A stretch of DNA of 64,000 nt from Azolla caroliniana (GCA_043228905.1 JBHGNT010000010.1:12276001-12340000), one strand, 5' to 3'; positions 51,001 through 61,501 are shown, counted from the first letter of the stretch. Made by a program: numbers and translations. The notes: generated by a model from the sequence alone, not told the origin.

Positions 51001-53961
51001 GCCGAGGTCCACCTCCTCGAGTTGGGATGCTTTTACCCTCTGGGATATCGTCATTTCCCTCTCTAGGGATTCCTGCGCTTGTCGCAGTTCCCGGATCGCC
51101 GCTTGGTCCGGTTCTTTCGGCGTCGTAATGTACGGTTCTACTGCCGCCGTGATATCCACCTCAAATAGTGGGACGATTCGTGGGTGTTCCTCGAGGTACC
51201 GCTCGACTTCCTCGTCCGGTAATCCCTCCAACATGTTAATGCTTTCCGCATACAATGGAGTTGCTTCCTTACTAGTGATCACCCGTGGTTGCGTCGTTAC
51301 TCGTACCTTTGTTTTCCCTCGCCGGAATGTGATCATGTTCTTTTGCCAGTTCTGCTTGATATGCGCCGTTGGCAGCCATGGTCGTCCTAGCAGTAGGGGG
51401 TACGCGCCTTGTACATTCAGCTGCAGCACCACGGCCGATATCCGGAATACGTGGCCTCCGATCGTTATTTCCAAATCCCGGATAAGCCCGGTCGGTCAGA
51501 CTGAGCTAGTATCCGCCATGCGTAACCAGAAGGGGCATGGTTCCCATTCCCGGATGCCCAGGTCGTTGCATGTCTGTTGGCTAATGACATTTACCCCGGA
51601 GCCTCCGTCAATAATCGTTCCAGCAATTTCCTTTCCTTTCACGATTGCCGTGATCGCTGGGCTACTTGTATCGACCACCGCTGGTCCTTCCTCCGGGTTG
51701 GAGAAGAATGCCGGTGCTGGCGTCGGCTTCGGTTTGCTGACGGATGCCTGTAGGTCTGCCGTAAATCGTGGCACTAACTGTAGTAGTCGTGCTAACGGCA
51801 GCACGATTTGACAGTCCTGTAGCGCTTGCCACGTCGGGTTTTCTCCTGGCTGTATGATTTCTTCGTCTTTTCGCATATTTTGGTCTCTTACTTCTGCCGC
51901 ATTCTGTTCATTGGCCTCCTTGATCCATTGTGTTGCTTGTTTTCTGATTGCCTCCTGGGCTTCCCACTCGGCAGTCTTTCCCTTTAACCGGGTTGTGACC
52001 TGCTGTACTTTTGTTATTTCGGCTGTAACCATGTTGACTTCTGGCTGCTTGTCATAGCTTTTTCTTGGGCATTGGTTACTATAGTGGCCTTCCTTACGGC
52101 AGTAATAACAGTACACCTTGTGACTGTTGCTCGTTTCTCCTTTGTCCCCGGTTTGGAGGGTGGGTATGCTCCGGCAGTCGTCTTCGGTTTTTCGGTTATC
52201 CGGTACCGATACCGGGTTGTCATTCCTTGCTGCCTCCCGACGTTCCTCTCTTCGGAAAAATCCACGCTTCTGATTCCGTCGGAAATTTCGGTTCCCTTGT
52301 CGCCTCTCTTCTCTGCGTCGGTCGTATTCCGGGGATTCGTCTCGGTCGTACCGGTCCCGGGGTAGCTATCTTTGCGTCTCTCCTCTCGGTCATAGTTGTC
52401 GCGTCTTCTATCAGCGTATCCTTGTCGCCTCTCTTCTCTGCGTTGGTCATCTTCCGGGGATTCGTCTCTGTCGTACCGGTCCCGGGGGTAGCTTTCTCTG
52501 CGTCTCTCCTCTCGGTCATAGTTGTCGCGTCTTCTATCAGCGTATCTGTTACCGCGTTCGCGTTGGTAGCGGTCGTCTCTCCGGAATCGATCCTCGTCTG
52601 GGTTCTGATTGCGCGGTTCTATGTGTCGAACCGGTGCTGCCTGCCGATTTAACAGGTTATATTCACATCGGGAGTTGCAGATCACACATTGTGTCCGCAG
52701 GGTGCAGTCTACTGTTGAGTGCCCCGAATTTAGGCATGTTGTACATTGTAAGGCCTGTCGGAACCTCAGGTCTTCCTCCTTTGGGAGTGCCCGGTGTAAC
52801 ATCCCCATCGACAAGAAGGGGCTAGTCTTGTCCATTTCTAAAACCCGATCAATAACTTGGTCCATTGTGCTGGTTTGGAAATCAAGGACTCCGCACATTG
52901 TTCGAAGTGGCTCTTTCAGTGCGGCCAGAAAGACTTCTTTGGCTTCGTCTTCGGGTGGTGCTCTTGTCAGTTGGCTGTGCAAGGTCTGGAACCGAATGAT
53001 GAATTGTGGCACAGTCTCGTTCTCTTCCTGCCGGGTGGTGTAGAACTGCCCGACCAATTCCCTTTGCTCAAATTGTCTGTGAAAAAACCTGAGGAATTTG
53101 GCCTTCAAGGCATCGAATGTGGCAAAGCTGCCCGGTAAGTGCTTTGCGTGCCATTGGGCCGCCGGTCCTTCTAAGGTTATGCCGAATTCGGCGATTTTGG
53201 ATCGTTCGGCTTCGGGCTCCGTCAGTCTTTGGGAGATATGGTTGGCTTCCCATGTTTGGAGGAATGCGTACACGTGTGCCTCCGCGTCGGCCTCATCCCG
53301 GTACTTTGGGTATGGGTACGGCATCGTGTCGTCAAACTGACTCTCCTGTTTCCTCCGCTCTCTGTTCGCTGTTGGCGTTGGTGTGAGAACCTTTGGTTCC
53401 TCCGCGGGTGTTGCCGGTGTCCGGTCCGTTGGTTCCTCCGCGGGTGTTGTCGGTATCCGCTCCTTCGGTTCCTTCGCGGTTGTTGTCGGTATCCGGTCAG
53501 CCTTCCTCGGCGGTTGCCGGTCACCGAATTCCAGGGTTATTTCTTCCTCTGGCGCCGGTGTTACTGAGTCTTCCGACCCCTCGTCCTCCCGGTCGTTTGG
53601 TGTGTCGTGGCTGCTTTTATATCGGGACGCAACGCTTCCGTCGCTTTCCAACTCCGCCTCAAGTGTTGCGAATGCTTCCGAGTCCCCGTCGCCCGCGGCG
53701 AGCGTCTGCAGTATCGTTTCCGCCTCTTGCAGGCTTGTTATGCTACTGCCTTCGTCAGGGATTTGCAGAACCCGGAACTGCAGTGCTTCTTCTGCGACTC
53801 TCCGAAGAGTTTTGGAGAATGACCGATCCCGCTGGATCTCGTCGACGGCTTGCTGCAGGGCTTCCCGTCGTTGCTCGCGTTCGGTGTATCGTCTCCCTCG
53901 TTCGGTGATGTGGTCGTCGTTTGGTCTAGATATCCATCCCCCGGTTGTCCTCTGCACTTTG
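48089..53961 (-). pseudogene. Gypsy-II gag-pol polyprotein, multiply disabled
   Basis: Homologous to Gypsy-I gag-pol along its length. The start corresponding to Gypsy-I MTRPTH reads ATA instead of ATG near 53934. Gag core (PYPKYRDEADAEAHVYAFLQ), zinc knuckles (CTTCLNSGHSTVDC; CYYCRKEGHYSNQC), protease with DGGSGVN, RT with FLDDFAVYS, RNase H with HVFVDASDVAIG, integrase HHCC, DDE core (FVGPFKPPAMRTGN, SDQGGHFLGQVV, PQANGLAESTNK) and C-terminal tail are all present. Lesions are a frameshift near 52362 inside a 126-bp repeat, TGA at 51496, TAG at 50710, a deletion of about 15 bases near 49630 and TAG at 48578. It encoded the structural and replication proteins of a Ty3/Gypsy element. Confidence 0.95.
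52301..52551. repeat. 126-bp tandem duplication in Gypsy-II gag
   Basis: Units begin at 52301 and 52426 (CGCCTCTCTTCTCTGCG). They encode an Arg/Asp/Glu-rich block (YDREERR, YPRDRYDRDESPE). The first unit has one G fewer in a G run near 52362, which causes the gag frameshift. Confidence 0.85.
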
Positions 53962-53985
53962 CAGGAATCATGGTCGCCAAAATAG

Positions 53986-54329
53986 TGTTGTCTGTCTGGC
54001 CGGACTAGCCTCAACACAGGTGTCTATCCGACACTTCTCCAAAGGGGTGGTAACGATTGGATGCTAGGTTACACGCGTAAGATGATTACAATTAAGCACA
54101 GACGGTACTTCCGTCAAAACCCTTTACAAATCATCGGATCCTTTTATAGGCATCCAGCAAGGTTACAATCGGTGCGCTTAGGCAACCGACATCCGAATCG
54201 GTCCGGATCCGGATCGGTACCACTGTACCGGATCCGTCCCTCTGAATAATAATTCTACTATTATTTACTTCCTATTATCCGATCCGATTCCGCCTTCCCA
54301 CTTGTCCTTGCTCTTCTGACCGGCCAACA
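53986..54329 (-). repeat. Gypsy-II 5' LTR with 46-bp deletion
   Basis: 344 bp. It lacks the segment between ACAGACGGTA and CTTCCGTCAAAAC that is present in the 3' LTR. The primer site (TGGCGACCATGATTCC on minus) lies six bases inside, at about 53964-53979. Confidence 0.9.
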
Positions 54330-54334
54330 ATGCG

Positions 54335-55182
54335 AAGCCATATGGTTGAAGCGGCTACTTAAGGACCTGCAGGTGGAGGTGTCAGATCCGACGACGATCT
54401 ACTGTGACAACCTCAGCAGCATCCAGCTCGTGAAGAACCCCGTTTTCCACGCACGGACCAAGCACATTGAGGTGCACTACCATTTCGTCCGTGAGCGTGT
54501 CCTTTCCGGTGAAGTCGAACTTCAGTACGTGCCGACAGATCGGCAAACTGCTGACATCTTCACCAAGCCTCTTGGTCTGGACAAGTTGCGGCAATTCTTC
54601 GGTGCGCTCGGATTGCGTCACCTCAACGTGCCAAACTTGAGGGGGAGAACAGTCCCAAACGACCAAGGAAGGCAGCAGGAAAGGAGTAGAGACCGCGACA
54701 CCGAGTCGGTTGACTCGGTTGGTGACTCGGTTGTTAAGTTCGACTTCGGATCGACTAAAGAAGCCGAGGGCGAACCCGCGGAAAAGTCCGGAAGCGGACA
54801 GAAGGGGAGCAACCAAAGGAGAGAGCCGAAGCCAACCACGTATGGGGAAGATGACGGCATCGAGGGCGAGAAGACCGAAGACGAGTTGGAGACAGCCAAC
54901 TCGGACGAGAGCGAAAACCGATCGGAGGTAGCCGAGTCGGTTCGGATGTTTGATTCAGATACGCTGAATCAACCGAGGCCCAAGCAGAAGAAAAGGCCGC
55001 AGGAGAAGCGTCAACACCGCAACAACAGAAGAGCTGATAAGGGCCGCATGAGCAGACAAGCCGACCGGAAGGGTCGAAGCGCGCGGAGTCGAACAGGTTG
55101 AGGAGCGCGAGCAAGACGAGAAGCCAGGAGGAACCGGCGCTGTGAAGATCCCGAAGAGCCTCAAATTGAGCTTGAGGGGGAG
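54335..55182 (+). pseudogene. Copia-I RNase H end and charged C-terminal tail
   Basis: Resumes after Gypsy-II in the frame EAIWLKRLLKDLQVEVSDPT, then IYCDNLSSIQLVKNPVFHAR, HYHFVRERVLSGEVELQY and DRQTADIFTKPLGLDK. After LRGRT a Lys/Glu/Arg-rich tail of about 150 residues runs to a stop near 55099. The polypurine tract TTGAGGGGGAG precedes the LTR at 55183. Confidence 0.9.
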
Positions 55183-55577
55183 TGTTGAGAGACAAGCTCA
55201 ACATCGGCCGGATCGGCTGAAGAAGCCGAGGACTGGATCGGTTGGGACCAATCGGTTAGGCCGAGTGCGTAAACCGGGAGGTCGTTAGGAAAGATATTCC
55301 GTGAGGAGTATATTTGGGAGTTAGTGTAGGAGCTCTTGATGAGCATTGAAGTACTGTCAATACTTCGGTCAGTCCTTCTAGGACTTGTAGAAAAGTGTTC
55401 ACTGAGCACGTCTTATGTACAGACTGAGTATTATTGTTGAATATAGTTTTTTGTGTCTTCTCTCTCACTCTCTCTGTCTCTCCTGCGTATAGCGTGTAAG
55501 CTCAAGCTCTCCATTGAACCTGAGTTTCCTTCCTTCTGTTCGGTCTTAATACCTGCTTCCGCACGCTACTTTCTACA
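55183..55577 (+). repeat. Copia-I 3' LTR
   Basis: 395 bp from TGTTGAGAGACAAGC to CTTTCTACA. It is related to the Copia-III LTRs. It abuts Gypsy-IVb pol sequence on the right. Confidence 0.9.
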
Positions 55578-57067
55578 CTCTCCAAGGCCGAGGATGCCAC
55601 ATGCCCGAAGTCGTTCCTCCGCCCTTTTCTTCTTCCGTCCAACAACGTCAACTATCGTACACCCTCCGTTGTCGGAGAACCAAAATTTTCTACTTATAGT
55701 ACAGGGTTTCTTCGCTATCTTACACTTCTGGGGTTCTCCCGGAGTGTCCGGACTATCGCGGCCCCACGCCTTGATAGCCCTCTTCAAAAATCCTCCCTGC
55801 TTTCGCCCCCGAGGGTCTCGCGGTTCCTCTCATGGTTCGGTCTCACCGTCAGGAACTGGACCGAGTGGCGCCCATCCTAGCTCTTCACCCTCGCATAGGC
55901 CGAGCCGTTGTCCAGCACCTTGGTCTCCATTCGTGCTGTCGTGATGTACGGTTCTCCGAGTATAACAGGATGTGAGGACGTCTCCTGCACGAAGAAGTGT
56001 TGGTCAATTTCGACATCGCCGATCTTTACTCGTACGTTCGGGCAGGATCCATGCAGTTCCTCAGTGGCACGCGTTGCCGCCCGTATTTTCCACCCGTGCT
56101 TGGTGTTGATCGGCCATTTCCCCTTCTTATAGAAGTCCATGGACATCAAATTGATTTCTGAACTGTGGTCTACCAATGCCACCACCGGTTCATGAACATC
56201 TCCGATCTTCACTGGGGTCTCCGTGGTCGCTCTAGCCCAGTGCGGCCTCGAATAGTGGCTTTCCGCCAACTCATCTTCCAGCGCCATGTTCTCTATGTGC
56301 GTCGTCCGCACCTCCACCGGCTTTTCCGGTTCTGTCTCTGTCGACAGCCTCTTCCTCTTCACCAAGTCTACGATGGAGTCGTGGAACTCCTTCTTGGCGA
56401 TCCCGAGCACTTCCCTCAACGATAGCTCCACGTTGCTGTCGAGGATTCGTTCTTCTAGGACCTTTCGCAGGTCCGTGGATCTTTCGATTTCTGTGCTCAG
56501 CCGATACCCGCCCTTCTTGGGATTATCCTGGGCGCCGGATGCACCGGCCTCATTCCGCTTTTGCCTGAATTGAGTTTCATATCGTTGCGAGGGCCCGACC
56601 CCTCTAGGTTTCCCTACTCGCTTGTCCTCCACGAGAGCCTCGTAGTTTTGACAAGCGGCTTCGACGAAGCCCGTCTTTTCTTCCACTAGGTCACTCCACC
56701 CGGTTACCTTCCGGAGCCGTTTTTCCGCGCGGTTCACCTCTTCTTTCCTCAACCGTGCGCTGACGAGGCCTTCCAGCATTGTCGGCCAGAACCCGGCTTC
56801 GTTCGTCTTCGGGGCCTCGCCACCTCCGACCCGAATACCAGCTGACGCCGAGTAGTGGACTGTCTCCGCGTGACGAGCCGCCGCATCCTCCATCAGCCTT
56901 TTCATACCCCCTTGCTCGACGTTCAGGTTCAGGGCCCTTTGGGTCTCGCTGGCGTGCACCCGACCGTTCCACAGGTACACCACGTTGCTTCTCATCGCCT
57001 CGGCGAAGTCCCTGCAGTCCTTTCGGATGTGCCCAACCGCATCACACCACATGCACCTGTTTTCAGA
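55578..57067 (-). pseudogene. Gypsy-IVb gag knuckle, protease and start of pol
   Basis: The minus strand is open from 57052 (CMWCDAVGHIRKDC) to 55877. It includes the region missing a frame in Gypsy-IVa (GIRVGGGEAPKTNEAGFWP), protease VDHSSEINLMSMDFYKKGKW, in which the Gly of the DHG motif is Ser, and HPVILGEPYITTARMETKVL. After a stop and frameshift the linker KFWFSDNGGCTIVDV follows, to the Copia-I boundary. The Gly-to-Ser change at the protease active site is notable. The N-terminal gag lies beyond the gap. Confidence 0.85.
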
Positions 57068-57167
57068 NNNNNNNNNNNNNNNNNNNNNNNNNNNNNNNNN
57101 NNNNNNNNNNNNNNNNNNNNNNNNNNNNNNNNNNNNNNNNNNNNNNNNNNNNNNNNNNNNNNNNNNN
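57068..57167. other. Assembly gap of exactly 100 N
   Basis: A run of 100 N, the conventional placeholder for a gap of unknown size. About 165 codons of Gypsy-IVb gag and most of an inserted element are hidden here. Confidence 0.99.
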
Positions 57168-57454
57168 AAGAGATTAGGAGAGAAAATGGTTCATTCTTCA
57201 TTCATTCCCCATAAGGGGTTAAATAGTACAAGAGGGGGTAGTTACAAAGGGGTGTAAGCCCCATAGAGCATTCATACTGGACACTCACTCACACCTCATC
57301 GTATCCCTCCACATGCACACACGTGTGCATGTGTTCACATACATATCAACTCACAATTACATTTATGTTCCCTACACATATACAACATCATCATGATAAT
57401 ATTCGACCCTCGCTCATCACACTTGACTCTCCGTACAACTCGTACGGGGTAACA
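57168..57454. repeat. Partial LTR of an unidentified element next to the gap
   Basis: Foreign sequence starts exactly where Gypsy-IVb gag stops (after FVKSVD on minus) with TGTTACCCCGTACGAG on minus and runs into the N gap. It ends ...GGTAACA on plus, fitting an LTR terminus, and contains a TATTTAACCCC block and AATGAATGAA near the gap. No other copy is in the window. Confidence 0.5.
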
Positions 57455-57930
57455 CCTACCTACTCCCGATCCCGCTCGTCAACCGACTTAACAAACATAG
57501 GACACGGCTTGTGTCCAGAACGGTCCGGTCAAGCACCGAGAGGCGCGCGAAGCGTTCCTCAAACTCCCGAGTCGGGGGTCTCCACCCACTCCATGAAGTC
57601 CCGCTTCGAAAGTCGAAGCGTATCTTCCAGCCCGTAACTTTCGAGGAGCCGACCTTCGAACTCCTCCCAGGTCCGGCTCTCGGCCCGTACCTCAAGCACC
57701 TCCGTATGGATACCCGGCATCGCCACTCGAGGGAATCCGGCTAGAAGCCTCTCTTCCGGGATGTCCCTCATTACCATCTCAGCCCGGTAGGATGCCAAGT
57801 AGCTCGTGGCATCCTTTCCACTAAACCGGCCGATTGTATCGACAACCACCTCGATAGCCCCTATCAAGGGCGCCGGTGCCTTCGCGTGCACTCACTATAC
57901 GGTCTACAGCCGAAGCCATGGCTTCTGCAA
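57455..57930 (-). pseudogene. Gypsy-IVb gag N-terminal part
   Basis: The minus strand starts MRGSDLAEAMASAVDRIV near 57930 and, with two frameshifts, covers FSGKDATSYLASYRAEMVMR, WEEFEGRLLESYGLEDTL, EERFARLSVLDRTVLDTSR and FVKSVD. It matches Gypsy-IVa gag at 31133-31640. It ends at the foreign LTR at 57454. Confidence 0.85.
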
Positions 57931-57989
57931 GGTCCGACCCCCTCATCTTCTACTCCTCTGCCGCCTGTTCACGTCGGGTTCACCAAATA

Positions 57990-58679
57990 TGTCGCGTTGT
58001 TACGCACGTGCGTGGAGAACAAGGCGGGACCACTGGGGTCTTGGATCGAGGAATAGGTGAGGAAAGAGAGAGAGAGAGAGAGAGAGAGACGCTCACTCAC
58101 GTATAGACAAAGAAGCGCACGGGGACGCGGCACAACAACACAGGAGACACGAGCTGAGAACACTAGAGTATGTATGTAAATATAGGCATGTATTTGTAAG
58201 TATGCAAACGAATCAAACGGTTACAGCCGACCAGGTCGGCGAGGTGGATGCCGACGCCTAATCACCCACGCACACAGGAGAGCAAGATGAAGATTCTCCT
58301 AGAAGCACACGGGCATTCCACGGAGCAGAATCAGCCTCCTGAGAGCCTGTGCAAAAGAGAGCTATGGAGGACGACAAAGAAGAAGAGCTCGGTCCCAGTC
58401 CGACAGCACTTCGTTCCCTCTAGCGCACGATCCCCTCTCCCCCTCGTCTCCCTCTCCTTTATAGCTCAAGGAGGGAGAACGTTTCACCGTTTACATCACA
58501 TTAATTCTCTGTCCTTTCGGACAGAGATACTCCTCGATTTACCTTACAGAATATTGCTACCTAGGATTTAACCTTTGCGCCTACCTATCTACTTTATGAC
58601 AAGGGACGTGCCCACGTGTAAGGGCCGGTTCACACACATTATACATGGTTTGCGCCTGGGGACGGTTTTCTTCACGACA
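57990..58679 (-). repeat. Gypsy-IVb 5' LTR
   Basis: 690 bp, TG...CA ends on plus (TGTCGCGTTGTTACG ... CTTCACGACA). It is uninterrupted and highly similar to the split 3' LTR. The primer site TGGTGAACCCGACG on minus is just inside. Confidence 0.9.
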
Positions 58680-60295
58680 CCGCGTGGATACAAAGTACAA
58701 GACTGTGGACCGGAAGGTGAGGCCAGTCGCGGCACCCTTAGCGGAGGGTAGCGAGGAGCGGATAAAAGGGGTTGCGTCGTTACGGAATCCGGCTGGCATA
58801 GGGCACCGGTTCACCGACATAACGCTACGGAAGCTCAAGGTCGGTGGGGGCGGCTTTCTACTACCGGTGGAGGAGGACCGGTTTCGGAGAATGCTCGGGA
58901 GGCACGGGAAGGCTTTCGCATTGTGACCGGAGGAGATCGGGTGCGTAGACCCGACAGTTGTTGAACTGATGGTGATCTTCACGGTACCGCATGTACCGTG
59001 GAATCTCAAGCCGATTCCGGTGCCGAGAGCTCACATCCCGAAGTTGATGGAGCTCACATTCCGAACCGTCGAGTTCCCCGTATTTGAATCGGTGGTTTAC
59101 GGTGCCGAAGAAGAACGGCACGCTGCGCTTCATTCAAGACCTACAACCGGTCAACAAGGTGACCATCCGTAATGCAGGGATCGGACCGACCATAGACGAG
59201 TTCGCGAAGGCCTTCGCTGGAAGGTCGATCTATTCTGTCGGTGATTTGTACTCGAGGTACGATCAGTTCCAACTAGCTGTGGAGAGCAGAGACATTACGA
59301 CGATGCAGACTTCTCTCGGCCTCGTGCGGATGTGTACCCTGCCACAAGGAGGGACGAACTCAGTGGCTCACATAGTGAACGCGATGAACAAAGTGCTCAG
59401 GGATTGTATCTTGGACATCACCATGCCATTCTTAGACGACATCCCGATCAGGGGATGCCCGGTGGAGAAAAAGGACGAGGCAATCGGGCCGGACGGATGT
59501 CGGAATTTCGTGGCGGCCCACATCGATGACTGCGAGAAGGTGCTGCAGAGACTAGAAGGCGTGAGGCTCACCTTCTCTGGGGAAAAGTCGGCCTTCGGGC
59601 AATCAGAGATCATGGTCGTCGGGCACCTATGCGGACCATACGGTCGGAAACTGTCTCTGGCCAAGGTAGAAGCCATCTCCGCGATGAAGAATGACTGCAA
59701 TTCGGTCACGGAGGTCCGCCGATTCTTGGGAGCATGCGCGTTCTACCACATCCGGATCCCGCACTACGCACATGTCGCTGAACCCCTCTACGGACTATTG
59801 AAAAATGAGCGTAGCTTTGAGTGGAGGACAGAGCACACAGAGTCAGTACGGAGACTAAAGGAGGCGCTTACGGTAGCGCCGGCTCTCCGTAAAGCGGTTT
59901 ACGACAAGGATGTTCCCATCTGCGTGACGGTGGACACTAGCCCGACCGGGATCGGGTGGGTAATCAGTCAGGAGGACAAGGACGACATACGATTCCCGAT
60001 CCGGTTAGGGGCGAAGGTATTGAGTGAGCGGCAGCGAGGATACGCCCAAGTTAAGCGTGAACTTTGGGGTGTCGTTTCGGCAGTCAAGGCCGACAAGGAT
60101 TATCTGATCGGGACGGAGGTGATCATCGAGACGGACTGCCTGCTGATACTCGGCATGGTTTCCGGATGCGCGACGCCGGACCTAGCAATGCTCCGGTGGA
60201 TAGCGTACATTAAGTCCCTGAACCCGGAGATACAACAACGCCATGGCCGACATGCTTTCGAGGGCAAGGTTCAACGACGAAGACGAAATGGCTTC
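58680..60295 (+). pseudogene. Gypsy-IVa pol: RT and RNase H
   Basis: Continues Gypsy-IVa after the nested block. Frame one has KYKTVDRKVRPVAAP, GHRFTDITLRKLKVGGGGFL, a TGA, then PEEIGCVD and VPWNLKPIPVPRAHIPKL. A small deletion and frameshift near 59060 lead to NRWFTVPKKNGTLRFIQDLQ, GDLYSRYDQFQLAVESRDIT, LPQGGTNSVAH and active site PFLDDIPIRG near 59429. RNase H follows with VTVDTSPTGIGWVI and RGYAQVKRELWGVVSAVKAD, ending with MADMLSRARFNDEDE in another frame at 60295. The RT (DLQPVNKVTIRN) belongs to a Gypsy branch I associate with fungi and some seed-free plants. It ends where a Gypsy-II-type LTR begins. Confidence 0.85.
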
Positions 60296-61501
60296 TGTTG
60301 TCTGTCTGGCCGGACTAGCCTGAACACAGGTGTCTATCCGACACTTCTCCAAAGGGGTGGTAAGGATTGGATGCTAGGTTACACGCATAAGATGATTACA
60401 ATTAAGTACAGACGGTAAACAATACGAGATACAGATAAATACGCAATAATTGCTATTGTATTACTTCCGTCAAAACACTTTACAAATCATCGGATCCTTT
60501 TATAGGCATCCGGCAAGGTTACAATCGGTGCGCTTTGGCAACCGACATCCGAATCGGTCCGGATCCGGATCGGTACAACTGTACTTAATCCGTCCCTCGA
60601 ATAATAATTCTACTATTATTTACTTCCTATTATCCAATCCGATTCCGCCTTCCCACTTGTCCTTGCTCTTCTGACCGGCCAACACATGGCACGCCCGTGG
60701 GAAAGTGCCTTGCACTTCGAATCCACTCCCGGCCTCAGTCTTCCTCCAAAATATTGAGCACACTTTGCTCGATGGTGTCAAGTGGTGCTTCTTCCTCCTG
60801 TTCCTGTTCCTTGCCTGCCTGGTCTTCGACCTCCGGTTGGGTAGGCTGTTCCGTATCAATTTGCTGCTCCGGCTCTGCTTGATTCTGTGGTGCCGGTGCT
60901 TCCTGACCGCTTCGTCCGGGTTCTTCCTGTTCTCCCTCCGTTCCTGGCTCTGTTCTGTTACCGGTGTCGCTTTCTCCGGTCTCGACTGGTCGACTCGATA
61001 TGCCTCCTTCCTCTGCTCTGGTGTCTTCCGGTCTCAGCTCTTCTTCTTCTCCGGCATCGGTCTGCTCCTGCTCTTCTTCAAGTTCATCTTCGGGTATTCC
61101 TCGTCGGGGTTGTTCGGTGTCGGTTGGTTCATCTTCAGCCGGTCGCTCTCCCTTACTTATCGTGATTGGCGTTGTTCTTCCCTTAGCTTCCTGTCGTACC
61201 CGGTCCTGCTCGTATCTCTCCAACTCCAACTGATTTGCGAGCTGCCCGTCATCCAACCTCTCTACCAACCCTCGGATTTCTTTGAGGTGTTCTTTTGCTA
61301 AAGTGTAGAAATCCTCCGACAATTCTTCCCCAATAGCGACGATACTTTCTTCATCCATCTTGTAGAACCTGTCACCGGTCTTCCTCCGATTCTCGGCATC
61401 CGCTCGGAGTGTCTGCAGCTCGGCTGCCTGTTGTGACCACTCCTTCCATAGCTTTTCTGTACTTTCGTTGATGCTTGCCTGAGCTCGGGTACTCCATCTT
61501 C
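60008..61501. repeat. Chimeric tandem array, unit 1 (1494 bp)
   Basis: The unit has three parts: the Gypsy-IVa RNase H end from GGGGCGAAGGTATTGAG (60008-60295, plus), a full Gypsy-II-family LTR (60296-60684, minus element), and the last 0.8 kb of ORF3 (60685-61497, minus). It ends at GTACTCCATC TTC, where GGGGCGAAGG of the next unit begins. In Gypsy-II the bases after GTACTCCATC are CTGACATG, so the junction is novel. Confidence 0.95.
60735..61497 (-). pseudogene. ORF3 C-terminal part in array unit 1
   Basis: Open from 61358 (MDEESIVAIGEELSEDFYTL) to the stop at 60735, ending SVLNILEED; homologous sequence extends to 61497. The acidic tail is in frame here, unlike Gypsy-II. N-domain and most of the coiled coil are absent. 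Confidence 0.85.

Larger units (their letters stand above)
44271..54329 (-). mobile_element. Gypsy-II LTR retrotransposon with ORF3
   Basis: A 10,059-bp minus-strand element with target duplication ATGCG (44266-44270 and 54330-54334). LTRs are 390 bp (44271-44660) and 344 bp (53986-54329); the shorter has a 46-bp internal deletion plus a few substitutions. Order is 5' LTR, primer site, gag-pol, ORF3, 3' LTR, as in Gypsy-I, with protein-level similarity throughout but diverged DNA. Several nonsense codons, frameshifts and a lost start codon show it is inactive. It disrupts Copia-I RNase H. Confidence 0.95.
40191..55577 (+). mobile_element. Copia-I LTR retrotransposon, split by Gypsy-II
   Basis: Plus-strand element: a 40-bp remnant of the 5' LTR (40191-40230), primer site, gag-pol to 44270, Gypsy-II, the remainder of RNase H and tail at 54335-55182, and a 3' LTR at 55183-55577. 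It sits between Gypsy-IVb gag-protease and integrase tail. No target duplication is visible because the 5' LTR is truncated. Five in-frame nonsense codons and at least two frameshifts mark it as older than Gypsy-II and Copia-II. Confidence 0.9.
33650..58679 (-). mobile_element. Gypsy-IVb LTR retrotransposon inserted in its relative Gypsy-IVa
   Basis: Minus-strand element: 5' LTR 57990-58679, gag 57455-57930, gap and foreign LTR, gag-protease 55578-57067, Copia-I with Gypsy-II inside, integrase tail 39793-40190, and a 3' LTR at 39611-39716 plus 33650-34229 split by Copia-II. RT, RNase H and most of integrase are missing at the Copia-I junction. Flanking CCGC repeats suggest a 4-bp target duplication. 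Confidence 0.8.
30408..60295 (+). mobile_element. Gypsy-IVa LTR retrotransposon, split by nested insertions
   Basis: Plus-strand parts are a 5' LTR at 30408-31087, gag-protease at 31133-33649, and RT-RNase H at 58680-60295. The gap between is Gypsy-IVb with its own passengers. The 4-bp CCGC at 33646-33649 and 58680-58683 fits a target duplication. The integrase and 3' LTR are not seen, because the RNase H end runs into the tandem array. Protease and RT sequence style differ strongly from Gypsy-I to -III. Confidence 0.8.

Noticed and set aside
50882-51811. Plus-strand ORF of 309 codons opposite Gypsy-II pol
   Set aside because: Serine-rich antisense shadow of protease and RT; a similar shadow occurs opposite Gypsy-I at 21241-21816 for the same reason.
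58680-60295. Fungal contamination suggested by RT style
   Set aside because: The sequence is the direct continuation of an element interrupted by plant-type Copia and Gypsy insertions in the same contig.
59084-60418. Apparent RT fusion protein ending in LTR-encoded residues
   Set aside because: The last 40 or so residues are read from the inserted LTR and are a chance extension of the Gypsy-IVa frame.
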